Assembly: GCA_026936325.1 (NCBI GenBank)
Contig: JAPTHN010000024.1
Span: forward strand, 2,669,501 to 2,733,500
Length of the DNA stretch: 64,000 nucleotides
DNA from: Platynereis dumerilii
Lineage: Eukaryota; Annelida; Polychaeta; Phyllodocida; Nereididae
Direction: 5' to 3'
The translations under genes and the position numbers were made by a program. The notes beneath the pieces were generated by a model. The model was not told the origin of the DNA. It did no database searches and saw only the letters and a list, made by a program, of their open reading frames with translations. This document shows, in pieces, positions 1 through 12,500 of the stretch (positions are counted from its first letter, which is position 1; each line of letters opens with the position of its first letter).

Positions 1-345
1 TATGTACTTTTCTGAACTTTGTTGAAGCTCTTTAAGTATTTGTAAAGAGGCAATCTACTTTTACATTCAGCGTCATGACTTACTACTTACACAAGTATTT
101 GTAAATGCACACAAAAATATATTGCTATTTGTCTGGTTAACCTCTCATTAGATCAGTCACTTTGTCCTTGGTTTGACGATAGAAAAAATGTGGTGAATAA
201 AACTAACTACGATATTTATTTTATAATTCAAAACCTTTCCTTATATCAATATCAAAGTTTCTTGGAAAGTGTTTTCCTGATACTTACAACCTTTCATCTT
301 CCTCTTTTTCACCCCACACTTTCTTTTTTGCCTCTACTCCCACAG

Positions 346-591
346 CCACTGCATGTGACAGGTCTACTGACGCTGACAAAACCACATCTACCTCCACATC
401 AACATCACCACCCTCCACTCCATGTGAAACTTACACAAGTGGGGGTAATGCAAGGGGATCTACTTGCACATTTCCTTTCATCTATAGAGGAAAAGCTCGT
501 TACAAATGCATTTATAAGAATAATGAAGGAAGACCGTGGTGTGCTACAACATCTAATTATGATAATGATAGAGTCTGGGGAAACTGTGATG
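346..591 (+). CDS. exon: FN2 module 1
   Basis: The exon opens after a CACAG acceptor with the frame A-C-D, runs through a short Thr/Ser linker, then [21 protein letters not shown] and WGNC, and closes at G|gtaggc. All four FN2 cysteines and the aromatic WC/WG core are present. Two further cysteines sit in the linker (ACD and PCE). It is phase 1 at both ends and so needs an upstream exon. Partial copies of its 3' end lie in the intron that follows. Confidence 0.85.
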
Positions 592-3500
592 GTAGGCTTA
601 CTGAATGTTGCTTGTATCGTAGTGTGTATAGTATAGTAGTATAATATTCCAACATATCTTTTAAACCATACTTTAATTATCCTTATTTTGATGATAATAG
701 TTTGGGGAAACTGTAATGGTTGCCTTATTTAAGGCTTCATATCGCATGTACAAAGTTCTATGCTACCTTTTAGATATTACTTTTTTTTAATGGAAACAAT
801 AACGGTCAGGGAAACTATGACGGTAGACTTATTGAATTCTTCATATCGCATACATGAAGTGGCATTCCTCGCTATCTTTGACACCTGTAATTCTCTTAAG
901 ATTTTTCCTTATCAACAGGCATTGGATGTCTCTGTTATAGCCACCTTTTTTATATCTTTGAAGAATATCAGCCTTCTTTTATCTGTGAAAAATATCACTA
1001 TATCATTTGCATGGCTTTCTCAATTTTATAACTACAACAGGCACTGCATGTGACCCTTCTACCTCAGAAACACCCACCACACCGCAGCCTACACCACCCA
1101 CACCACAACCTTACACTGGCACCACACCTTGTACCACAGCCACAATCGGGGGTAATGCAAATGGCAGGTCTTGCATGTTTCCTTTTTCGTATAAAGGAAT
1201 ACAGCGGTACTACTGCATTGCTCTTGACAACGAGGGAAGGTTGTGGTGTGCTGTCACCCCCAACTATGACATTGACAAACAGTGGGGAAATTGTGCAGGT
1301 TAGAGTTCTCAATAGCTATGCTTCAGCTTGAGAGTTTCTGGAAGCAGGCTTGAGAGTTTCTTGAAGCAGGCTCTTTTGCAACTATTTCCAGATCTTCCAG
1401 AGTTTGTAGACAATATATGAAATCCAAACATCTTTTTTCATGATTTTCAATCAGATATAAATTTTAATGCGAAAGATCTCAAACTTTCTTAATGGATATT
1501 AGAAAATACCAAATATTTTTTCTATGTCATTTGAGATTTACTTATACCTATTACTGGTTTAAAAAAAATTTATTTAACTTAGCTCTTCACTATCTCCCTA
1601 CACAGGCACAGCATGCGATCCGATAAGCACTTCCACAACTGAACAACCAACAGTCAAAACACAATCTCCACCTTCTATCCCATGCACCACATACACAGTC
1701 CGAGGCAATGCTAAGGGGGCACATTGTGTATTTCCTTTTATATTTAATGGAAGATATCATTATAAATGCACTACAGCTGATAATGATGGGCTTGCATGGT
1801 GTGCTACAACGAGTAACTATGACCTGGATCAAGTTTGGGGAAATTGCGCTGGTAAGCCATGTAGTAATAGGACAAGGTGGAAGAGTAGATCGTCGTATAC
1901 ATCCGTCTTCTCTAGCACTCCTAAATAATCTGATATTGGTTGAGGTTGGTAGTCATTAGTCATACCTCAAAATTGTAAATGAAAAACAAAGTAAACAACC
2001 ATCTAACTCTTCTCGGGGTGAAAGAAGTACGTAGAAAACAATTAGTCATCTATCCATGACACTCCATGTAACAGGACAATGTTATGATACTGTCAGAATT
2101 GACATATAAATGTTGAAGAATGAAGTAATGTAAATTTTGAGTACAACAAAACTTCCTTGCAATCTTCTTCCTTTTGACTAACAATCTTACTTTCATGTCT
2201 GACAATTTTAGGATTATTATCTATTTTTAATGGAATTCTTCAGTAAAATTGACCTAACATTACAGTGTTCTTCATCTTCTTTTCTTAATGTTCACTCATC
2301 TAGGAACTGCCTGTGACCCAACTACAACCATCACATCTAGCACCTCTTTAACCACCACCCCAGAATTACCTTGCACAACATACATAACAGGCGGTACTGC
2401 CGCACCAAGTGATGTTTGCACATTTCCTTTTGTCTACAAAGGCATAGTGCGGTACACTTGTATCGCAATTGATAATGGAGGTATCAGATGGTGTGCTACA
2501 ACACACAATTTCGACATCGATAAGAAATGGGGAAATTGTGCTGGTAAATATAACAGTAGTGGCTTAGTCATAGAGTAGGTGATACAATAGAGTTTAGCAT
2601 TAGTTGGGTACTTAGTCATAGAGTAGGTGATACAATAGAGTTTAGCATTAGTTGGGTACTTAAGTTTTACTAAAAAGGAAAACTAAAATAAAAAAAGGAA
2701 ATCATTAATATCTAGAGTATAAAAGATGATATTGTTTTACCACCAAAGGCTTCAGTTACTTTGGCTTGTGCTTCCGAAGGCATCCCAGAGGAAAAAAGAG
2801 TACATTTGAAGCGCTAGAATTATTTAAATTACCAAATGTCCTTCAATTGTACTGCAAAAATTCATATTCTTTTCTACAAGGGAGCGTATTTGGAACGTAT
2901 GGATTTGCATATGGGGAGTATAAATTAAGCATATTTTAAATAATTCTAGCGCTTCAAATGAACTCTTTCTTCCTCTGGAATAGCCTCATAACTTGTCATT
3001 GATCACTTCGTCATGTATCGCTTCTGCAGAATAAACTAGTATAGGATGCCCTCAGTAGTCTAGTTCGAACCCTTATATCAAATACTACTTTCTCTCTCCA
3101 GGCACAGCATGTGACAGCTCTTCTTCAACTCTTTCAACTGAAGTTGTATCTCTCCCCTGCTTAACTTTCACAAAAGATGGAAATGCAAATAGGGCAGATT
3201 GTGTATTTCCCTTCATTTATAAAGGAATTGAAAGACACAACTGTACAACGGATGGAAATGGAGATACCCCATGGTGTGCTGTAACTAAAAATTATGATCT
3301 CGATGGTGTTTGGGGAAATTGTGCAGGTAATATTGTAGATAATGTATAATTTAATATAAAGAATAACCTTTATGTTCAAACCCCTATTTGTCTTATCCCT
3401 ACAAGACTTTGCATGAAGAATAATTCGGATGATTTTATCAATTTTGAATAAGGAGACAATTTTTGACGATTCACAATTACTAAAAAAAAAAGAAAATATG

Positions 3501-6500
3501 CATACAATTGAATATGTATCATTTCAAATTCCGATATAACTACAGTAAATTGATAGAAGCCATAGTAATTTCTTCCATTAAACAGGTTGTTTTTCACCCC
3601 ATTTCTTATATTTGCATGTAGGTACTGCATGTGACCCTACGACAGCTACAAAATCCATGATCACAGAACCCACTACCCCATGCTTGACTTTTGCTGAAGG
3701 TGGCAATGTTGGAGGAGGAGCTCGTTGTGTCTTTCCATTTAAGTACAATGGAGAACTCACGTATAGCTGTATTACCGATAAAAATGGTGGTATACCTTGG
3801 TGCAGCGTTACATCTGATTATGACACTGATCAAAAATGGGGAGACTGTGCAGGTATTTCTGTAGTTTAGGTTGCTAGTTACCAGTTATACATTCCAGAGT
3901 AAATAGTTGCAATTATGATTTTGATTAATGTACTTTCCCAGAGACTATAGATTCAAGGTTTATATATATACTAGATTGTGGTTTATTTGATCATGAAGTA
4001 CATCCTGAGGGTTGAAAAGCTGTAACATGAATATCAGAGCTTTGGCTGTTCTTATTTTTGCTAATTGCGGGTAAGATATTGTTCTTCTTATTCTTCAAGA
4101 ATAGTCATTTTAAAAAGCTATCAAAACCATCAATTTTGTTATGTTGCTTTGGGCAAGCTCTTCCTCAATCTTAATATTCAAAGATGAACTCTCCACTTAA
4201 AGTTGTCTTGCTTACCATTACATTTTAGCTTAGTTTATCTGCTTGTCCGTTCTATAACTTGACGCTTTCCCCCATTTATTTCCTTTGCACTGGTTTACAC
4301 TTTTCAAGGCACGGTCTGTGACTCAAGCACTAGCACCATCACATCAACTACAAACCCCAACTCTACAACAACCTCCGCATCGGCAACACCATCCTGTAGA
4401 ATTCAAACTTCCGGTGGCAATGATGGTGGTGCCCCCTGTGAAATTCCATATTTGTACAAGAAGGTTTGGCGCTACGCATGCATCACTGATGATAATGCTG
4501 GCATACCTTGGTGTGCTACTACAAAAGACTTTGATTCTGATGAGAGATGGGGAGATTGTGAAGGTTAATTTAAAAAACTTTTACACTTTATATACAGTCA
4601 AATGTTTTAACAGTTGCATGCAAACGAAGGATTGATTATTAAATTTTACCCTTCAAAACTTCAGTTGCAATGATAAATATCCAAGGATGCAATCTGTGCA
4701 ACCTGATAACTTTTTTTAAAGAAGGTGACTCACTTCGTAGTCTGTATGGTAAACTACTTCTTGGTATATTAGTTAATCTGTGCACAATTTTTTATGCATA
4801 AATTACCTCTGCAATATTTTAGTTTTCATTTTTCCTTCAGTTGCTTTTGCATGATTTCAACCCTTTTGTTTTGGTTTTTTAAGCCTCAACCTGTGACACA
4901 ACCTCATCAATTGCTACCTTTCCAACAATTGGCAGTAATTCAAGCACAGTATCAACTCCTGCTAAGCTGGACCCCTCCCTGGATTCAAACATAACCGTTC
5001 AAGTCACTCCAACTCCACTGTCCCAAGCCACTACACCCTTATCGGAAGCCACTACACCCTCATTAAGGGCTGTTTCATCACTGTCATTGGCTACAACTCC
5101 TTTATTACCATCGCAAACACCCAAAGCCAAGGACGAGTTGTCACAAGATAGTGCAAAATTAACTCGAGACACGACACCGCTATCACGACCTACAATGTCA
5201 TCATCAAAAGCAACAACCCCATTATCCAAAGACCCTATATCCCAATCACCATCGACAATGCCATTTTCAAAGGCTGTTGATTCATTATCAGGGTCTACAA
5301 CACCACTTTTCAAAACCCCAACACTACCGTCAATGACAACTCCTTTGACTCATTCTACCACAAAACTTTCACAAGGCACAACACCTTTATCAAATGCACC
5401 ATTTTCAGAGGCTACATCACCGTTATCACAAGGCACAACACCATTATCACAATCCACGGCAGCACAATCCAAGGCTACAGCACTTATTTCCACTTCCAAA
5501 ACTGCAGCATCACTGTCGAAAATCGACAATCTGGTGTCACAACCGACAGCACAATCCTTACAAAATGCCGAATGCACTATTATGGCAAAAGGTGGCACAG
5601 ACCCCGACAGACCCTGTGTGTTCCCATTTCAGTTCCGTTATGCTATGTATGATTCCTGCATAACTAAGGCAAATAATGGGATATTATGGTGTGCTACGAC
5701 TACGAACTTCGATGTGGATAGAAAGTGGGGAATCTGTTCAGGTATTTAAAATCTTAGGCCTACATTTAGATAGCTGATGGTATGGGGTAGTAGTAGATAG
5801 TTGGGATAGTTTGAACAGGATATAGTATAACTGCCCGAAGCAGGGTGACTGAATAATTGTTAATACAACACCTGCTTCTGGTAAGCTGTTAGACTGAGGT
5901 GTAACTACTATTAGTTAGCTACACCATCATGAAATTTTTGAGACAGTTTGAATGTGATGAATGAAATTGGAGGAACATTACTGGTTTCTGTTGAAATCAA
6001 AGAAGCAGTACCTGATGAATGCTATAAATTGAAAGCTGTACATAAAAGATTGCCTAACTATGCTAAATGTAGATTGGTACAAATAGTAGCAGACGGTAAG
6101 AGAATTCTTCAATACTATGATACTACAGATTTTTCAGAAGATGAAGAACGTTCGCAGTGGAGTTACTTGCAGATTTGAAAAAGGTTTGCCAATCCCTTGA
6201 AATCTATGCTGCAGATTAAGAATAATCTTCTGAATTTCTTTCAGTTGCTGAAGAAGCTGACTGATGTTGCTTGTCGTCAATTGAATATTGGATATTTTTG
6301 GATTCGCAACTTAAAATGTCGATGCTGCTGTTATTATCTTTTATTCTATTTTTATTTTGTGAGATTCAATACATCTTTTTGCTGCCGGGATTCAAAAACA
6401 GAAATTTCGACAACTGGAAGATATTGGTTGATGCACTCAGGACATATTCTTCATCATTACACCCTGTCAATAATGATCTATTCTATACATCAGTAATAAT

Positions 6501-9500
6501 AATACTTTTATACATCAAAAACACAGGTTCGTCATGTACGACAACTCCTGTAACACTACCACCTTCAACTCCATGCTTGACGTTTACAACTGGAGGGAAC
6601 AGTGATGGCGCTACATGCGTTTTTCCATTCCGATTTAATGGTACGGATTACTACCAGTGCATAACGGAACTGAGAGGTGCCCCCTGGTGTGCGGTACTTG
6701 ACAGAAATTATGATGTTGCCCAAAGATGGGGCTTCTGTGCAAGTAAGTCTTGATTTGAATTTTTTTTCTAAATCCTCTCTTAATTCATGCATGAGATCTA
6801 CGACTTTAAAAACCTTTTAATTTTATACTGTCCTATTAAATCATTTAGATAATTTTATTTATTCACAATTAGTAATCCTTCTTTCGTTTTGTATTACTGA
6901 CATCATGCATGTATTTTATCATCTGAGTCTTTTAGTTTTCCACTTCGCAAAATATTAAACTCTAGACAACAATTTCTTTTTAATCTTAAATAATTATCTT
7001 TCAAGCATGTTCAATTTTGTTCTTTATAACAATTTTTATTTCTTCACAATTAAAAAGTTGCATTGATTGTAACTTCTTTATAGTGACACATTTTTGTTCT
7101 AGTTGTTTAAGTTGCATGCAAGAAACTTAATAGAATTGCAAACTTTGACTCAACACCTGCATGGTATGTATCTCAATCTTTTTAATCAAAATCATTGCCA
7201 CATGATAAATTTTTAGTTGTTACTGTGGATTGAAATTCACCATCATCAATATTGCTTGTAAAATGTTCTTGAATTTTGTCAGATTTAACTTCTTTTTTTT
7301 TAAACTTACATGTTTGTCTTATGTTCATGTATGTTGTATGAATGTCTTGAACCTGCTTTTTGTTTTATGTTGAATATATATGACGTTCTGTGTCTTCTTG
7401 TGTAATGAACTTTCTCTGTCAACATGAAGTCCTCACTGGACTTATCATTTGCCATACAAAATATTACCCTTTTACTTCCATTTTTAAAATTGATTGTTTG
7501 TTTTTTAATTCAAAATCTGATTTGATAAGTTATATACTTGTTTCTATCCTTTTTTCAAAAGTGCAATAAATCTACAGTATGTATCATAAAAAGTAAATTA
7601 TTTGATTCTGTCCTTTGCTGAAACCATATCACAAGTATTCAATTAGAAAACTACAAAAATTGTTAGTTGTGGTATAGGTATTGTACTAATTTTGGAATTT
7701 CGACTATATATCTTAAACCATTTTCCGCAGGAACAAGCTGTGATCCTACCCCTACCACAACTACTACTGCCATTCCCACGACTACAACAACTGTCACAAC
7801 TACCCAACCCACAACTAGACCAACTACTACTCCATTGAGAACTACTACTTTGCCTGCCCCCAATTGTACTGGTGAGCAATCAAAATTTTGTTTAAAATAT
7901 GTTGTTCTTATAACTATGTGTGTAGTGTGAATAGAGTTCCTTCATCAGTTTTTTGTGATGCCTTTCTGTGCACTAATGCTTCTTTTATACAAAAGATAAA
8001 ATAAACCTTTTATTATCTATTGCCTTATCTTTGGAAGTACTAAATATTATAGGGGACATTTGCCTCATGGATTGAAAACTACCTGAAATCTCAGAAAATA
8101 AAGAGGGAATGGAGAAGTCAAACAGACATTGTCGCTCTCTTTATCAGGTCTAAAAGACATCTAAGTCAACATATAAAGGATTTCAGGAGCCTTGTGTATT
8201 AATTATGGAAGGCGAATTTATAACATAAATATTTGAAGATATATATCTGTGTGCTTTCCTACCTAAAAGTTTTATTACTGTAGATACATACTACTATCAA
8301 GGTTTCTAGCTCTTTGTATAATAAGTCTATTCTGTGTAGACACTACTGTTCCTCATAAATTTACATTCAATGATTTCTATGTATTCTTTTCAAACAGTGG
8401 CAACAAGAGGTGGAAATGCGGGAGGGAGACCATGTGTGTTTCCATTCACCTTCCTTGGTTCTACATATGACCGCTGTATAACTCAGAACCACCCCATAAA
8501 CAGCCCCAATACTCCCTGGTGTGCAACAACTTCTTCCTTCGACATAAATGAGCAATGGGGAAACTGTGCAGGTAAAGTAGATATTTCATCAAAATTTTTA
8601 TATTCGTTCTTCAATCTTACATGTAATACTTTTCAACATTTCTGTGAAATATGTACTGATATAGCATTTTATGCTTCAGAAACAAACAATTTAATGAAGT
8701 TTTGCATATGTGTGTCCCCTAACTTTAACAATGTACACCTACATTAACAATACACATCTACTACAATTTCTTCAACCAAATAATCACTATTTCACAAATT
8801 AACATGAACCATTAAATAAGCACAAATAATTGATATATCCTGCACATGGTGGCAGTTCGTGTAGTTGTATAGTTGCAAGACAAGAAGGACATAGAATGTC
8901 AGGGATGGTAAGAAACTATCAAATTGCAGCCTTTCCTTTCACGAGTTTAAAGATTTATATACATATAATATCCAGAAACAGCCACCTTTATTTATACCTT
9001 ATTCCATCTGAAACTAAGTAATGTTTCAATAATATTTGATTGGTTTATAACTAACCATTTATCAAGATTTGTGCGTGACTTGTGTGTTTAGGCTGTCTGA
9101 CAACAACCACGTTACCACCAACCACTCCGACAGAAGCTCCCACAACTACACCGGTTGTTACAACCACAGTAGCACCTACTACAACCGTCTTGACAACGCC
9201 AACTGCAGCTACGACCACCACTGAACCAACAACTAGTGTAACCACAACCAAACCAATCAGATTGACAACTCCTCTGTCATCAACTACCGCCAGAGCAACA
9301 ACTACAAAATCAACAAAATTAACTACACCATTAACCTTGCCATCGACAACTACAACTACACCTAGACTGACAACTCCAAGACAATCAACCACTCCTCCAA
9401 GGACACCAACCATATCAGTACCAGTACCGACTCTTCCAGTTATAACGACCCCAACAACATCAGCTTCCACCACATCAACGACAACTAAATTGACGACGCC

Positions 9501-12500
9501 TCAAACATCTCTACCGACCACAGAGAGCTTCACAACTCCAGTGGCTCAAACTACATCACCACCGCTAACGACACCACAAACTACAAGCGCACAGCTAACA
9601 ACCCCTAGAGTCCCCCAAAATGCAGCGACCCAAGCACCAACAACGCCAAGAATACAGGAATCAACGGTAAAGCCCACAACACCAATTTTCGACACCTCAA
9701 GCTCAAGTCCTTTCACCACCCCAGAGATTCCGTCAACTAGCCCTGCTGTTGCAACAACACCAAGATGGAGTGAATCAACAACAAAACCAGTGATTTTCAC
9801 CACCCCAACAACAAGATCAACCACAACATCCCCGAGACCAACAACACCGTTCATCCAGTCAACGACAGCTAGTTTAACTACTCCTAAATTTGTGAACCAG
9901 ACTACGGCAGCACCAGCTAGGGCAACACCAACAGTAGGTACTACCAGTCCCCCTCAGAGAGCCACTCCGACATTTGAAGGCAGTACCACCGCAGCACCAC
10001 GGACTACACCACGTGAAGTGCTCAACCAACCAACCAACCCTCCGACAACACCAACATTCGTAGAACAAAGCACAAATCCACCAACCACGCCGCTGTTCAT
10101 AGAAGGAACAACTAAATTCAGGGCGACCACACCTCCATTTGTCCAAGATTCAACGACAGCTATTAGAACCACTCCTACGATAGGCACAACTACTACAACT
10201 CAGCCGTCGACCCCTACTTTCAGTACAACTACTTCTGGACCTCGTCGTACTACCCCTACTTCGCCACCGAGCAATGTGGCCAATGCAGCGACTCCCACTG
10301 TAGCTGCAAGCACAGTCCGTGTACTGCGCGTAACTCCAAGTGCTGATACCACCACAACAGCGAGGGGTAACACTCCAACAGTACAATCAACTACCCAGCC
10401 ACCTAGAACTACCCCTCTCGATACTACAGTTATCGCCCAAACTATTCCTGCTACAACCCCACTTCAACAGGACACCACAGTGAGAAGTGACTTCAAGACG
10501 CCTACAGCGACTGAAGCTTTAGGAGTAGGTGAAGCCACTACACCTGTGGGATTAGCTGCTACAACTCGCGCAGGTACAACACCAACAGTTCCTGACACCA
10601 CAGTCCGTCAAGCTGACCCTCCAATGTTGCCTTCGACTGCTCCGTTTATAATATCGACAATATTTGGCCTTGGGGTAGTCGAGTCTACTACGCCATTGGT
10701 AAGGACCACGCCAACAGGGTCTGCTTCTACTGTGCCAAGACAACAAGCAGCAGGGGCATCTACAACTTCTCCACTGATGCCGGCACCCTCGACCACCACA
10801 GCTCTACCAGCGGCACCTGTTGTGTCGGATGTAATCCCAAAAACAGCAACCACATCACCTGGAAACAATGCAGTACCTAGTACAACATCCCCCTTACTTG
10901 CCACAACACCAACGGGCAGTGCTTCGACAATTCCAAACATGCAACCAGTCCAGACTACAAGTCCAACGACTCCATTTATAAGGAGAGACATCAATAACAT
11001 TGGTCTTTCAACACAGAAGACATCTAGAATCGGTCCAGGCCTAGCTGCACAATCGACTACTCCATTCATTAATGCTGCACCACAACCAGCGGCAGCAACA
11101 ACCCCAATAATGAATCAACAAACAATTGGAACCCCTCAGAATGTGCCAAGTACCACACCACTTGTGATGGCAAGTGAACCCAGTTCAACGGCAGGTGTCT
11201 TTGCCGGTGCTCCAACAGATCCTTCCACTACTCCAATCAACATGCTGACAGCTCAACCCTCCAGAACAACTCCTTTTGATACTCAGAAAACCACACCTTT
11301 CTCCAAAGCAACCCCTAATGTTGCAGCACAGACAATTCCTGTTATAAACACAACTCCAAGACTAAATCCACCTACTAACCCACCAAATGAACAGTCTACA
11401 ACATCTCTATTCAATGTGCAGACTCCCCAGGCAGCTCAGACTACACCCTTGTCAGCTTCAGTCTTAGCGAGGCAATCTACCACACCATTAGGGAAACTGA
11501 CTCCTAATGTTGCTGACCAGACTGTAGCAGCTGTTGGAACGACCCCACTATTAGGAGGAGTTGTGACGTCAACTGTTGGAAACAGACCAGCTTTTCAGCC
11601 TATTGGCACACCCCAAACTTCAGGCACAACACCAATTGGACAATCATCAACATCGCCTATATTTGGTGGTGAAGGGCAGTCGACAACATCACCAGTATTT
11701 GGTGGTGAAGGACAATCAACCACACCTTTACTTGGAGCTGGACCGCAAATGACCCCTCCAGCTGCTAGACAAACAACACCAATTGCCATAGCAACACCAG
11801 ACAGGGCAGCTAACACCATGGCAACTGACGGGAGTGCTCCATCAACCACACCGTTTGTTAAACCAACATCAAACGTCGCAGCTCAGACCATAGCTAGTGC
11901 GCAAACAACTCCTCTGAGACCTGCAGGATCAACAGCAAGCCAGGCAACCACACCATTTTCTAATAATGGTCCACAACCGATCACAACACCCCAAGCAGCG
12001 AGAACAACTCCTGTTGGTGCGTCGAATGACATCAGGACGACGCCAAATATTCAACAACAAACTACACCATTTATACAAGGCCAAGCAACAACACCCATAT
12101 CAGCAAATAATCCTCCTGTTGTCAGCAATCCTCCAGTAAGCCAAACAACTCCATTGGTAGCTGGACAAACTACACCTCAACAAACTACTCCACAGCAAAT
12201 GTTTGGATTAGGTGGTCAGTCGACGACTCCATTAATAAAGGAAACACCAAATGTTGCTGCACAAACAATACCAATTGCACAGACAACACCATTTAAGACA
12301 GAGGGGTCTACCTCACCAATAATAAACAATGAGGGACCAGTCATAGGAACGCCTGCAGCTGGTACTACACCAAGTGCTCAACAAAACACACCATTTATTG
12401 AAATGCTAGCAACAACACCACTATTCAGCAATGAGCCAACATCTAGTTTAGCTGCAGGAAGAACAACACCAGTTGATGCCTTGACTCCTCCTCCGGCTAA

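Larger units (their letters stand above)
1852..9091 (+). other. introns of the FN2 half with no recognised element
   Basis: The stretches 1852-2303, 3853-4308, 4564-4883, 5742-6526, 6743-7730, 7872-8397 and 8572-9091 are AT-rich introns in which I see no exon, RNA gene or clear repeat. Within 5742-6526 a 76-codon open frame (5948-6178, charged composition) has no recognisable motif and no matching splice border. Confidence 0.5.
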
